Shown here in pieces: positions 44,356 to 53,130 of a DNA stretch of 64,000 nt; the first letter of the stretch is position 1, and every line of letters starts with the position of its first letter. The notes beneath the pieces were generated by a model. It was not told the DNA's origin and searched no databases. It was given only the letters and a program-made list of their open reading frames with translations. The stretch spans positions 1-64,000 of the forward strand of contig JAFXVR010000038.1 in assembly GCA_017534885.1 (NCBI GenBank), written 5' to 3'. Source of the DNA: Clostridia bacterium. Its GTDB lineage: Bacteria; Bacillota; Clostridia; Christensenellales; Aristaeellaceae. Both the position numbers and the translations under genes were made by a program.

Positions 44356-45888
44356 TCACTTCCAGTACTTGCCGTCCAGTTCCCGGTACTGGATGGCCTC
44401 CGCCAGATGGGTGATGCTGATGTTTTCCTCCCCGGCCAGGTCGGCGATGGTGCGCGCCACCTTCAGCACCCTGGTATAGGCGCGCATGGACAGTCCCATC
44501 CGGTCCACCGCCATGTGGAAGAGGTTCACGGCATCCTGCCCCAGGCCGCAGTACTGGCGGGCGAGCTTGCTGTCCAGCTGGGCGTTGCAGTAGATTCCCT
44601 CACCGCGGTAACGCTCCAGCTGCAGTGCCCGGCACTTGCACACCCGCTCCCGCACCACCGCGGAGGACTCAGCGGGCTTGGACTGGCTGATCTCCTTCAC
44701 CGGCACCGCGTCCACTTCAATCTGAATATCGATCCGGTCCAGCAATGGGCCTGACACCCGATCAAGGTAGCGCCTGATCTCATGCTGAGAGCAGCGGCAC
44801 TGCCTTGTTTTGCTTCCGTAGTATCCGCAGGGGCAGGGATTCATGGACGCTACAAGCATGAAACGCGACTGATACTGCGCCTGGTGATGCACCCGGGTGA
44901 CGTTCACAAAGCCGTCTTCGAGGGGCTGGCGCAGGGATTCCAGCGCCTGGCGGCTGAACTCCGGCAGCTCATCCAGAAAGAGCACGCCGTTGTGGCTCAG
45001 GGAGACCGAGCCCGGCATGGCTGTGGAGCCGCCGCCGATCAGGCTAGCCACAGAAGCGGAGTGATGGGGCGCTGAGAAGGGCCGGGTGGCCATCAGCCCC
45101 ATGCCGGGTTGCAGTTTGCCGGAGATGGAATGGATGCGGGTGGTCTCGAGGGCTTCCTCGAAAGTCATGGGCGGCAGGATGCCCGGCAGGCATCGCGCCA
45201 GCATGGTTTTGCCTGAGCCGGGTACGCCCACCATCAGCAGGTTATGCCCGCCGGCCGCGGCCACCTCCAGCGCCCGCCTCGCACCGGCCTGACCCTGCAC
45301 CTGGCTCATGTCCACGTCCGCGTGGACGCCCCGCAGGATATCCTCGTACTGGTGCTGCACCTGCACCGGAATGTGCGCCGTGCCCCGCAGGTGTTCTACC
45401 ACTTCCTTGAGATTCGCGGCAGGGTACACCCGGATGCCCTGAATGCAGGACACCTCCTCCGCGTTGCCCTGGGGCAGGATCACGTCCTCAATCCCCTGCT
45501 CCTTGGCGCTGATCACCATGGGCAGCGCGCCGTTGATGGGCATCAGGGAGCCGTCTAAGGACAGTTCACCCATCATCAGCAGCCGGGAATAGTCCGTCTG
45601 GCTGACCTGATGGGTGGCCGCGAGCACCGCCACCGCGATGGGCAGATCGAAGCTCGGGCCTTCCTTCCGGCGGTCAGCGGGTGCCAGGTTGACAGTCAGC
45701 CGCGCGATGGGCATCGCAAAGCCCGCGTTGACAATGGCCGCGCTCACCCTGTCCCGGCTCTCCTTCACGGAGGCGTCCGGAAGCCCGATGATCTCCATCT
45801 GCGGAATGCCGTTGGCCGCGTACACTTCCACCGTCACCGGAAAGCCGTCCACACCGCTCAGGCCAAAGGACAGGGTTCGCGCAAGCAT
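44356..45888 (-). CDS. YifB/ComM-family Mg-chelatase-like AAA+ ATPase
   Basis: The 510-residue protein has an N-terminal Lon-protease-like fold (GLPDASVKESRDRV), a central AAA+ module with Walker A GVPGSGKTML and Walker B VLFLDELPEF, and a C-terminal MgsB-type domain. The zinc-like cluster CPCGYYGSKTRQCRC is typical. By homology to ComM it may drive branch migration during uptake of DNA. It is convergent with fumC with only 6 nt between the stop codons and follows the peptidase gene by 45 nt. Confidence 0.92.
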   Translation of the reverse strand: MLARTLSFGLSGVDGFPVTVEVYAANGIPQMEIIGLPDASVKESRDRVSAAIVNAGFAMPIARLTVNLAPADRRKEGPSFDLPIAVAVLAATHQVSQTDYSRLLMMGELSLDGSLMPINGALPMVISAKEQGIEDVILPQGNAEEVSCIQGIRVYPAANLKEVVEHLRGTAHIPVQVQHQYEDILRGVHADVDMSQVQGQAGARRALEVAAAGGHNLLMVGVPGSGKTMLARCLPGILPPMTFEEALETTRIHSISGKLQPGMGLMATRPFSAPHHSASVASLIGGGSTAMPGSVSLSHNGVLFLDELPEFSRQALESLRQPLEDGFVNVTRVHHQAQYQSRFMLVASMNPCPCGYYGSKTRQCRCSQHEIRRYLDRVSGPLLDRIDIQIEVDAVPVKEISQSKPAESSAVVRERVCKCRALQLERYRGEGIYCNAQLDSKLARQYCGLGQDAVNLFHMAVDRMGLSMRAYTRVLKVARTIADLAGEENISITHLAEAIQYRELDGKYWK

Positions 45889-45933
45889 TGTTTCAGCCCC
45901 TTTGTGTTGTTCTGATGAGATTGATCAGGCAGG

Positions 45934-48513
45934 TCACTCCGCCGCCAGGCTCTCCGTCCAGTACGCCTGATTGTACACATCCGTCAGCCGGTAGGTGACC
46001 AAAGCCTTCTGGCCTTCGGGCAGCCAGACGTCGCTGACGGCCATCGGCCCGCTCACGGTCAGCGGCCGGCCCATCCTGTAGCTGTCGTCGTACACGCCCG
46101 AATAGGTGTAGTAATCGCACAGCAGGATGATTTCGTCCCCGTCGGCGAGCTCCGTGATATTCTTGGCCACCGTGTCGGTCTCCCCTTCCCTGTAATCGGT
46201 CTGGGCGCCGACCACGGAGCCATAGCCCTCGCTGTCAAAGAACACCAGCAGGCGCACCCGCTCCCCGTTGAGCAGAGCGGGGATGTAACCTACCACCGTG
46301 CTGTCTTCCTTATCATAGAGGTGATAGTAGGGCACAAGTTGTCCGTCGATGGCCAGCCAGGTGCGCTGCATATCGATCACCAGGTTGCCGTCCTGATCCC
46401 AGGAAAAGGTGTTGTCCAGGCCCAGGTCAATATATCCTTCGCCGTCGTCGATAAAGAGGTTGCGGTCGACGCTGTGCACCAGCGACCAGTCCCGCTCGCT
46501 CATGGCCAGCACCACATCGCCCGCGTCGTTCAGGCTGAAGCGCATGCTGTCGCTGATGCGGTTGTCCGTCACCAGGCTGATGATGTCCTCGTTGCTGATG
46601 GCGCGTCCTCCGAAGAGGAAGTCCATGCTGGAGGAGGATGAGCCGCCGCCCAGGAGCACGCTCAGCAAGCTGGTCAGGTCATCATCCCCCACGCCGTATG
46701 CGCCGGTCGCCCCGCCGGAGAGGGAATAGTACGGGGAGTGAGAGCCGCCCATGGCTGTCTGGCCGCTGGACTGCACGCTGGCAAAGGCGCGGATGCAGTC
46801 GCTGTAGCTCTCGTCCAGGCCGATGGCGTTGTAGGTGCTCACCGCCTTGTTGACGGTGCTGGTCTTCTGGTAGGGGAAGTATACCGACACACCATATGCG
46901 TTGGACATGGTGGAGCGATTGTACTTCACCGCGCTCCGCAGCGTGTTCGCCAGGTTCTCGCCTTCCTCTGTGCCGGTCTTGAGGGCCAGGTCGGTCAGGT
47001 CCACCTGATCGATGCGGCTGGAGCTGGCAAACTCGCGGCTTCCCGCCCGGGCGTTGGAGATGGTGTTGTAATCCTTGGCGGCAATCTGGTCGCTGACCGA
47101 CCGGCTCCAGGCCGTCAGCGCCTCCGGCACGGTGTGCTGCACCTCCGCCAGGTCGATCACGCTGAGGGTGGTGTCCTGCCCGCGGCACTGGGAAGCGCAG
47201 GCCGAGGTGAACCCGTCGCAGATCATCTTGCCCAGGTCGAGGGTATCAATGGAGGTGTCGCGGCCCAGCGCCGTCAGCCAGTCCGTGTAATACCAGCCAA
47301 TGCCCGGCTCGCTCTCCTCGGAGGCGATCAGGTAATCGCCGTACTCCGCGCAGACCAGGGCTGTCTCCACCGTGGCCATGAGGCAGGCGTCAAAGCCGAT
47401 GATGTCAAACTTCACCCCTGCGTTTTTCAGCGCGGTGTTGATGCCGGCCAGAGACATGGCGCCTGAGGACTTGTATTTTTCATCATAGCCGTAGCCGCTC
47501 ACCGAACCGCCGCCGTGATCCCAGAAGATCAGCATATTGCGGCTGGCCGGGTAATTGCTGGCGCAGTATTTGATGAAGCGGGTCAGGGTCGCCGGGTTGG
47601 TCATCGCGTCGCTGCCGTCATTATCCACAAGGCGCTGGAGTTTTCCGCTCGCCACCCGGTAAATCTGGTTGACGGAGGAGGAAATGCCTTGCACATGCCA
47701 GGAGGAGCAGCCGCCGGTGTACACAATCACCTGCACATTGTCCCCATAGCTCGCCTTGGTGATCTCCTGCAGATCCCGGGACGCCATGCCGGAGCGGCTC
47801 TCCAGATCCGTGCCGCACATGTAGATCATCAGGGTAACGGTATCCTTGCCACTGCCCTTCAGCCGGGTATACTTCTCCCGGGAGCCGGGCGCCACTTCCC
47901 GGTTGAGGGCGGTGGAATCCGTGCCCGCCCCGGACGCCACCGAGCCGGACGCGCCGCTGAACAGGCTGTACCAGCTGTTGCCGCCGTAGCCGGAGGGCTT
48001 GGCGGTCGCCTTGGGCGTGGCCGTGGGTTTCGCGGTTTTCTTTGCGGTCGCCTTGGGCGTCGCCGTGGGCTTAGTCGTCTTCTTCGAGGTCGCCTTGGGC
48101 GTGGCGGTCACCCGGGGCGCTTCTGTCGGCCTGGCGGTCACCCGCGGTGTGGCGGTAGCAGTCTCCACATAGACCTGCTGACCGTAGTCCTGCGAGCTGT
48201 TATTGCCGCCGCCAAAGATGCCGCTCAGCCCGCCGCCGCCCAGCAGCAGCACCACCAGCAGGATGATCAGGGGGTTGAAGCCGCCCCCGCCGCTTCCTGT
48301 CGAGCGCCGTCCGCCGCCGAAGCCGGAAGGGCGTCCGCCTGAAAAAGATCCCGAGCCGCCCGCCGTGGGTCTCGAACCTCCGCCTGAGGAGGAGCCGGAG
48401 CTGCCACGGCCCGCGCCGACCGGCCCCGTGCCGAGCCCCTGTCCGTGTTTTTCCGCACCGCTGCCTGTACCCGTGATGTGCTTCTGGCGGCCCGCCGGTC
48501 TGTTTTCACTCAT
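45934..48513 (-). CDS. membrane-anchored clostripain-family (C11) cysteine peptidase
   Basis: The 859-residue protein begins with a Gly/Ser-rich disordered stretch (1-75), then one membrane helix (NPLIILLVVLLL, about 80-95). A Thr-Lys-Pro-Ala linker with repeated TATPKAT units spans about 118-172. The C11 peptidase domain follows, with the catalytic histidine in FWDHGGG (about 331) and cysteine in GFDACLMA (about 374). The last 250 residues are unassigned. The domain should lie outside the cell. The ATG at 48513 follows GAGGAAGGG. Cleavage after Arg is typical of clostripain but is not readable here. Confidence 0.88.
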   Translation of the reverse strand: MSENRPAGRQKHITGTGSGAEKHGQGLGTGPVGAGRGSSGSSSGGGSRPTAGGSGSFSGGRPSGFGGGRRSTGSGGGGFNPLIILLVVLLLGGGGLSGIFGGGNNSSQDYGQQVYVETATATPRVTARPTEAPRVTATPKATSKKTTKPTATPKATAKKTAKPTATPKATAKPSGYGGNSWYSLFSGASGSVASGAGTDSTALNREVAPGSREKYTRLKGSGKDTVTLMIYMCGTDLESRSGMASRDLQEITKASYGDNVQVIVYTGGCSSWHVQGISSSVNQIYRVASGKLQRLVDNDGSDAMTNPATLTRFIKYCASNYPASRNMLIFWDHGGGSVSGYGYDEKYKSSGAMSLAGINTALKNAGVKFDIIGFDACLMATVETALVCAEYGDYLIASEESEPGIGWYYTDWLTALGRDTSIDTLDLGKMICDGFTSACASQCRGQDTTLSVIDLAEVQHTVPEALTAWSRSVSDQIAAKDYNTISNARAGSREFASSSRIDQVDLTDLALKTGTEEGENLANTLRSAVKYNRSTMSNAYGVSVYFPYQKTSTVNKAVSTYNAIGLDESYSDCIRAFASVQSSGQTAMGGSHSPYYSLSGGATGAYGVGDDDLTSLLSVLLGGGSSSSSMDFLFGGRAISNEDIISLVTDNRISDSMRFSLNDAGDVVLAMSERDWSLVHSVDRNLFIDDGEGYIDLGLDNTFSWDQDGNLVIDMQRTWLAIDGQLVPYYHLYDKEDSTVVGYIPALLNGERVRLLVFFDSEGYGSVVGAQTDYREGETDTVAKNITELADGDEIILLCDYYTYSGVYDDSYRMGRPLTVSGPMAVSDVWLPEGQKALVTYRLTDVYNQAYWTESLAAE

Positions 48514-48593
48514 GAACAATTCCCTTCCTCTCTGTTTGCTGCTTGCCGGGGAAGCCCGCCCTCTTCAGGCGTGTCCCCCGGCTGAATCCCGCG

Positions 48594-49694
48594 TTACCGG
48601 ATGTAATCCACCGTCACATTGGACCAGGGGCCGCGGACATTGGGGTCGCCGGTGGCGGCGTCAGCGTCCACCTGCAGCGCGCCGCTCTTCATCGCCTCCA
48701 CTATCGCGTTGTACTCCCCGATGGTGAAGTTCTCCATGGACCAGGTCTCGATGGGCAGACCAACAGCGTCCTCGCTGATCCCCAGGGTCACAAAGCCGTT
48801 CAGCTCCTTCCAGCTGCCGTCATAGACCTTTTCCAGCATCTGCCGTGTACCGGATGTGATGCCTTTGAGCGCCGAGGTGAGCACAGTATCCGAGAGATAT
48901 GACTGATCCACATCCACACCGATCACATAACCGTCATTGGCCGCAGCCGCAGCCGAAATGGACTCAAACATCGCGCCGCCGCAGGCAAACACGATCTCGG
49001 TGCCCGTGGCATACCAGCTGGAGATGAGCATCTGAAGATCTGCCGAGCCGCTGAAACTCGCTCCATAGGCCCAGCTGAAACGGATGCTGATGTGCTTGCC
49101 CATCTCCACCGCCGCCGCGTTCGCTCCCTGGATATAGCCATAGCCGTATCGGCAGCAGGCCGCGTTTGTTCCGCCGCCACCCCCGGAGAAGCCAAGCTGC
49201 TCAAAGCCGCCCCGAACCGCCGCGTATCCGGCCAGATAGCCGCACTGCTCCTCATGAAAGGAGTAGCTGAGCACATTGTCCAGGCCCATGGCGTCGCCGT
49301 CGTTGAAGAGGAAAATCACATCCGGATAGGCTTCTGCAGCCCTTTTGAGGGCATTGTGCTGCAGGAAGCCCGCAGCTACAACCACTTTTGCGCCGCCCTC
49401 AGCCGCCGCGGCCATGGCTTCGAAGCGGTCGTCGTCGGTCGTCTGGACGCCGTTGGCGGGGATATAATACTTGTAGGTCAGTCCCCGCTCCGCCGCGAAG
49501 GACTTCACCCCGTTCCAGGTGCCCTCGTTGAAGGATCTGTCCTTCAGGTCACCCACGTCCGCCACGAAAGCAACCTCATAAATGCCACTCTCCGAGGTCA
49601 CCGTATCTTCGATGAGATCCGGGTCGCCTGTCTCGGAAAGCGCAGCTGTCATCAGGAGCATCAGTGTCAGCACAAGGATCAGGCCTTTTTTCAT
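48594..49694 (-). CDS. BMP-family (Med/PnrA-like) extracellular substrate-binding protein
   Basis: The 366-residue protein has a signal peptide (MKKGLILVLTLMLLMTAALS) and the BMP-family fold. Visible segments are VAFVADVGDLKDRSFNEGTW, VVAAGFLQHNAL, HEEQCGYLAGYAA and VIGVDVDQSYL. Known members bind nucleosides for an ABC transporter. No cysteine lipobox is present at the cleavage site, and no permease or ATPase genes lie nearby, so it is an orphan here. The ATG at 49694 follows AGGAGGAG. It is the first gene of the unit with the peptidase and yifB. Confidence 0.88.
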   Translation of the reverse strand: MKKGLILVLTLMLLMTAALSETGDPDLIEDTVTSESGIYEVAFVADVGDLKDRSFNEGTWNGVKSFAAERGLTYKYYIPANGVQTTDDDRFEAMAAAAEGGAKVVVAAGFLQHNALKRAAEAYPDVIFLFNDGDAMGLDNVLSYSFHEEQCGYLAGYAAVRGGFEQLGFSGGGGGTNAACCRYGYGYIQGANAAAVEMGKHISIRFSWAYGASFSGSADLQMLISSWYATGTEIVFACGGAMFESISAAAAANDGYVIGVDVDQSYLSDTVLTSALKGITSGTRQMLEKVYDGSWKELNGFVTLGISEDAVGLPIETWSMENFTIGEYNAIVEAMKSGALQVDADAATGDPNVRGPWSNVTVDYIR

Positions 49695-49748
49695 CAATAC
49701 TCCTCCTGTCAGTCTGGTCTCGTTTTCCGTTGTCCATTTTCAGCACAC

Positions 49749-49777
49749 ATCATAGCAGATTTCGCAGGTTTTGACAA
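49749..49777 (-). promoter_or_regulatory. promoter of the BMP-peptidase-yifB unit
   Basis: On the minus strand TTGTCA (49772-49777), a 17-bp spacer and TATGAT (49749-49754) lie about 55 bp before the ATG. Confidence 0.75.
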
Positions 49778-49903
49778 GGGCTGAGTCTGTCTGCCGCTGT
49801 CTGTCCGATCACAATTTCCCCGTCATGCGCCTGCACGCTGACCAAGTGCAATGGCTTTTCGGGCTTCCACGCTGCCATGCTTTCATAACTTTTTCACAAA
49901 TGC

Positions 49904-49932
49904 TTGCATTCGGGCGGCTTTCATGCTATAAT
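49904..49932 (+). promoter_or_regulatory. promoter of the ferredoxin gene
   Basis: TTGCAT (49904-49909), a 17-bp spacer and a perfect TATAAT (49927-49932) stand 42 bp before the ferredoxin ATG. Confidence 0.85.
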
Positions 49933-49974
49933 CACTGCATCAGCCGAGCAATCGGTATTTTATGGAGGTGTACC

Positions 49975-50145
49975 ATGGCATACAAGATTACCGACGCGTG
50001 CATCGCCTGTGGCGCCTGCGCCGCTGGCTGCCCCGTGGAAGCGATCTCTGAGGGCGACGGCAAGTACGAAATCAACGCCGATCTGTGCATCGAGTGCGGC
50101 GCCTGCGCCGACAACTGCCCCGTTGGCGCTCCCGTGCAGGAGTAA
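49975..50145 (+). CDS. 2[4Fe-4S] ferredoxin
   Basis: The 56-residue protein is a classic clostridial ferredoxin with two cluster motifs, CIACGACAAGCP and CIECGACADNCP, in a pseudo-twofold repeat. It carries low-potential electrons in fermentation. GGAGGTGTACC precedes the ATG at 49975. It has its own promoter and terminator and is therefore independent of the antiporter operon that follows. Confidence 0.96.
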   Translation: MAYKITDACIACGACAAGCPVEAISEGDGKYEINADLCIECGACADNCPVGAPVQE

Positions 50146-50160
50146 GCTGACCGTCAAGGA

Positions 50161-50192
50161 GAAGGAGTCCGGCCCGCCGGGCTTCTTTTCTT
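50161..50192 (+). terminator. terminator of the ferredoxin gene
   Basis: GAAG-CCGG and CCGG-CTTC arms (50161-50184), with small internal loops, are followed by TTTTCTT. It begins 15 nt after the ferredoxin stop. Confidence 0.75.
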
Positions 50193-50247
50193 GTGTCCGG
50201 CTGTTTCCCGGGTCTGTCTTTTTCCCATCCTTTCATTAGAAAAGCAT

Positions 50248-50276
50248 TTGACTTTAATCCCCTGTGGTTGTAAAAT
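50248..50276 (+). promoter_or_regulatory. promoter of the Mrp/Mbh-like operon
   Basis: TTGACT (50248-50253), a 17-bp spacer and TAAAAT (50271-50276) give a leader of about 75 nt before the TTG start of the first subunit gene. Confidence 0.75.
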
Positions 50277-50359
50277 GCCTTTGTCCCAATCAATCGTCCC
50301 ACCGCCTTTTGCAGGCGCTTCCAATTGATCCCGAACGCTTTCCCGGGGAGGAACATCCC

Positions 50360-50836
50360 TTGTTCATTCTGCTGTTTGTCTTCTGGCTGCTGCTGAACGG
50401 ACGCTTCACGGTGGAAGTCGCCGTTACCGGCGCGGTCATCAGCCTGCTGATCTGGCTGCTGTCCTGGCGCTGCATGGGGCTCACTCCCCGAAAGGAATGG
50501 GCGCTTTTCCTGCGCCTGTGGAAGTGGCTGGGCTATCTGGCCTTCCTGGCCGGACAGGTGATTCTCGCCGGCGTGCAGGTGATCCGGCTGATCTGGTCGC
50601 CCACTCTGGTGGCGGAGCCTGTTCTCTTTACGGTGCGCACCCGGCTGAAGACCCGGCTGGGGCGCGTCAGCCTGGCCAATTCCATCACCCTGACCCCCGG
50701 CACCATCACTGTCTCCCTCCAGGACGGTCGCCTGCTGGTGCACGCCCTGGACACCGACATGGCGCAGGGAATCGAGGGCGGCGAGATGGAAAAGCGGCTC
50801 CTGGCCGTGGAGGGAGGTGCGTCTCCCGATGCCTGA
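50360..50836 (+). CDS. mnhE: Mrp-type antiporter subunit E (MnhE / MbhA)
   Basis: The 158-residue membrane protein begins FILLFVFWLLLNG and carries the usual MnhE C-terminal domain with SLANSITLTPGTITV and the HALDTD motif. The start is taken as TTG at 50360, 7 nt after GGGGAGGA. This matches the family length; the longer open frame upstream includes promoter sequence. First gene of the cation/proton antiporter operon. Confidence 0.9.
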   Translation: MFILLFVFWLLLNGRFTVEVAVTGAVISLLIWLLSWRCMGLTPRKEWALFLRLWKWLGYLAFLAGQVILAGVQVIRLIWSPTLVAEPVLFTVRTRLKTRLGRVSLANSITLTPGTITVSLQDGRLLVHALDTDMAQGIEGGEMEKRLLAVEGGASPDA

Positions 50837-51188
50837 GAGCAAGCTGGCTGAAACCGCCGCCGCGTCCCCGGCGCCGCCCTGGGAAGCGCTTTTCACCATT
50901 GCCGCCATCGCCGTCGGCGTTTTGATGGCGCTCTGCCTGCTGCGGGCCATCTCAGGCCGGCGCACCGCTGACCGCGTCATCGCCATCAACATGCTGGGCA
51001 CCCATACGGTCATCGCCATCGGCCTCCTGGCTCTCATCAAGCAGGAGGGCTATCTCATAGACGTCGCCCTGATCTACACCATGCTGTCCTTCTTGGCGGT
51101 GGTGGTGCTTTCCCGCTTGAGCGTGGGAGCCGCCCGCGCTGCGAAAAACCGCGATCAGTCCGGAGAGGAGGAAGCGGAAGATGCTTGA
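50829..51188 (+). CDS. mnhF: Mrp-type antiporter subunit F (MnhF / MbhB)
   Basis: The 119-residue protein has three membrane helices and the family stretch RRTADRVIAINMLGT followed by YLIDVALIYTMLSFL. The ATG at 50829 lies 11 nt after GGAGG; an in-frame GTG at 50817 overlaps the ribosome site. It overlaps the end of the subunit E gene by 8 nt. Confidence 0.9.
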   Translation: MPESKLAETAAASPAPPWEALFTIAAIAVGVLMALCLLRAISGRRTADRVIAINMLGTHTVIAIGLLALIKQEGYLIDVALIYTMLSFLAVVVLSRLSVGAARAAKNRDQSGEEEAEDA

Positions 51189-51534
51189 GTGGGCGCGTTT
51201 TGTGCTGTCCGCCCTGCTGCTGGCCCTGGGCCTGTTCGTCCTGGCCTCCGGTGTGCTGGGCGTGTTCCGCTTCCGGCAGACCCTGAGCCGGGTACATGCC
51301 GCCGCCCTGGTGGATACGCTGGGCATCGCCTCCATGTTCGCGGGGCTGATCGTGGCGGAAGGTTTCACCCCGGCCTCCCTGAAGCTGCTGGCGGTGGTCG
51401 CTTTTCTCTGGCTGACCAGCCCGGTGTCCTCCCACCTGATCGGGCGCATGGAGGTAACCGTCAACGACGCTCTTGAAAAGGATATGCGGGTGGACGACCC
51501 AGAGGCTGTCCGCCGGGAAAAGGAGGGGGAATGA
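51181..51534 (+). CDS. mnhG: Mrp-type antiporter subunit G (MnhG / MbhC)
   Basis: The 117-residue protein has three membrane helices with the typical FRFRQTLSRVHAAALVDTLG and LWLTSPVSSHLIGR. It overlaps subunit F by 8 nt and the next gene by 4 nt, so the small subunits are translationally coupled. Confidence 0.9.
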   Translation: MLEWARFVLSALLLALGLFVLASGVLGVFRFRQTLSRVHAAALVDTLGIASMFAGLIVAEGFTPASLKLLAVVAFLWLTSPVSSHLIGRMEVTVNDALEKDMRVDDPEAVRREKEGE

Positions 51535-51806
51535 TGCAGGCGCTGCTGATTCTGCTGCTTGTTCTCGTTTTGGCCTGCGCGCTGGCCGTGGCCTTTACCC
51601 GGGATCTGCTGACCTGTGCCGTGGTCTTCATGGCCCAGTCCCTGATGCTGGCGCTGATCTGGGTGCTGCTGGAATCCCCTGACCTGGCCATCACCGAGGC
51701 CGCGGTGGGCGCGGGCGTGGACAGCCTGCTGCTCTTTGCGGTGCTCAAGCGAATCGGCGCCATCGGCCCGGGAAAGGGGGAGCGCCATGGCCCGCGTGAG
51801 AAATGA
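51531..51806 (+). CDS. MbhD-like subunit (DUF4040)
   Basis: The 91-residue, three-helix protein matches the MbhD/DUF4040 segment that forms part of the C-terminal region of MrpA in fused systems. The conserved stretch is ESPDLAITEAAVGAGV. As a separate gene it mirrors the archaeal membrane-bound hydrogenase operon. Two adjacent ATGs (51531 and 51534) follow AGGAGGGGG. Confidence 0.88.
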   Translation: MMQALLILLLVLVLACALAVAFTRDLLTCAVVFMAQSLMLALIWVLLESPDLAITEAAVGAGVDSLLLFAVLKRIGAIGPGKGERHGPREK

Positions 51807-52761
51807 CTTTGAAGGCCGCCGCTGGCAGCGCTTCCGCGCCTGGCTGAACGAGGGCGATACCTCCCTGGACAGTCTGCTGATGGACGCGGTGGACGGACGC
51901 TCCTCCGCCCCCCAGCCAGCGCCGTCTGCGCCGGAGAGCGCTGATCCGGGCGCGGTCAACCACCTGCCCCTCAGCGCGGTGCAGGCCCGGCGCGCCCGGG
52001 CGGAGAAATTCAGCCGGGGACTGTACCGGACGCTGGCCGTGCTGATCTGCTTCGGGCTGATCGGGGTGCTGCTGGCCACCGCCGCCGCCCTGCCGCCCTT
52101 CGGCAACCCGGACAATCCGGTGCACAACGAGGTCTCCCGGCGCTATATCGAGCAGGGCATGGCGGAAACCGGTGCGGTCAATGTGGTGGCCGGCATGATT
52201 CTGGATTACCGCGCCTTTGACACCCTGGGCGAGAGCAATGTGCTCTTCACGGCAGCCTGCGCGGTGCTGATTCTCCTGCGGCTGGGCGTATCCGACCGGG
52301 TGCGCCGGTGGGAGCGGGATCTGGACGCCCGCCTGTATGAGCCGCAGAACGACGCCATCCTGCAGACCCTCGCCCGTTTCCTGACACCCATGGCGCTGCT
52401 CTTCGGCTTCTATATCGTGCTGAACGGCCATCTCTCCCCCGGCGGCGGCTTCTCCGGCGGCGCGGTCATGGGCGCGGGGCTTATCCTGTACCTGAACGCT
52501 TTCGGCTATGAGAAGACCGCCCGCTTCATGAACTACCGCGTGTTCCAGACGGCCTCCTGCGCCGCCCTGACATTCTACGCGGCGGCCAAGAGCTATTCGT
52601 TCTTCACCGGGGCCAATCATCTGCCCTCCTTTATCAACGCCGGCATACCGGGCATGCTCTTCTCCGCCGGCCTCATCCCCTACCTGAACATCGCCGTCGG
52701 CCTGGTGGTCTGCTGCACCATGTACGCCTTCTATACCCTTTTCCGAAAGGGGGACATGTGA
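51787..52761 (+). CDS. MbhE-MnhB fusion subunit
   Basis: The 324-residue protein joins three parts. First is a soluble N-terminal extension (about 1-75) not found in usual subunits. Next is an MbhE-like part (about 80-155) with NPVHNEVSRRYIEQG and NVVAGMILDYRAFDTLGE. Last is a MnhB part with GHLSPGGGFSGGAVMGAG. MbhE corresponds to the end of MrpA, so this chain replaces the MrpA tail plus MrpB. The ATG at 51787 follows AAGGGGGAG and overlaps the MbhD-like gene by 20 nt. Confidence 0.88.
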   Translation: MARVRNDFEGRRWQRFRAWLNEGDTSLDSLLMDAVDGRSSAPQPAPSAPESADPGAVNHLPLSAVQARRARAEKFSRGLYRTLAVLICFGLIGVLLATAAALPPFGNPDNPVHNEVSRRYIEQGMAETGAVNVVAGMILDYRAFDTLGESNVLFTAACAVLILLRLGVSDRVRRWERDLDARLYEPQNDAILQTLARFLTPMALLFGFYIVLNGHLSPGGGFSGGAVMGAGLILYLNAFGYEKTARFMNYRVFQTASCAALTFYAAAKSYSFFTGANHLPSFINAGIPGMLFSAGLIPYLNIAVGLVVCCTMYAFYTLFRKGDM

Positions 52762-52763
52762 GC

Positions 52764-53129
52764 ATGAGCCTCCACAATATCGCGGAGATCGCCGCCATCG
52801 CCCTCTTTGGCGTCGGCCTGACGCTGCTGATGATGAGCCGCAACCTGGTCAAAAAGGTCATCGCCTTCGACATGACCGACTCGGCGGTTTTCCTCTTTCT
52901 GGCGGCCAAGGGTTATATCAGCGGCCGCCGCGCCCCCATCATCGAGAATGGCGTTCAGTCCATGGAAGCCTACATCAACCCGATTCCCGCCGGACTGGTG
53001 CTGACGGGCATCGTGGTGTCCGTGGCCTGCTCCGCGGTCATGCTGTCGCTGTGCCTGCGGCTGTACCGGCGCTATCACACCCTCGACCTGGACGAAATCA
53101 CTGCCCTGGCGCGGAAGGAGGAGGACTGA
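52764..53129 (+). CDS. mnhC: Mrp-type antiporter subunit C (MnhC / NuoK-like)
   Basis: The 121-residue protein has three membrane helices of the NuoK/MnhC family, with GLTLLMMSRNLVKKVI and NPIPAGLVLTGIVVSVA, a hallmark of this subunit. ATG 52764 lies 10 nt after AAGGGGG; a GTG at 52758 is a less likely start. Confidence 0.9.
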   Translation: MSLHNIAEIAAIALFGVGLTLLMMSRNLVKKVIAFDMTDSAVFLFLAAKGYISGRRAPIIENGVQSMEAYINPIPAGLVLTGIVVSVACSAVMLSLCLRLYRRYHTLDLDEITALARKEED

Positions 53130-53130
53130 G

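Noticed and set aside
47990-48150. Repetitive DNA in the peptidase linker, considered as a CRISPR or satellite array
   Set aside because: The repeats are in frame and encode the Thr-Lys-Pro linker; there are no uniform repeats with unique spacers.
48545-48582. 7-bp hairpin between the BMP gene and the peptidase gene
   Set aside because: It has no T-tract on the minus strand and a loop of 24 nt, so a terminator call is not justified.
49771-50145. 124-residue version of the ferredoxin
   Set aside because: The extension covers the promoter. The ATG at 49975 after GGAGG gives a standard 56-residue ferredoxin.
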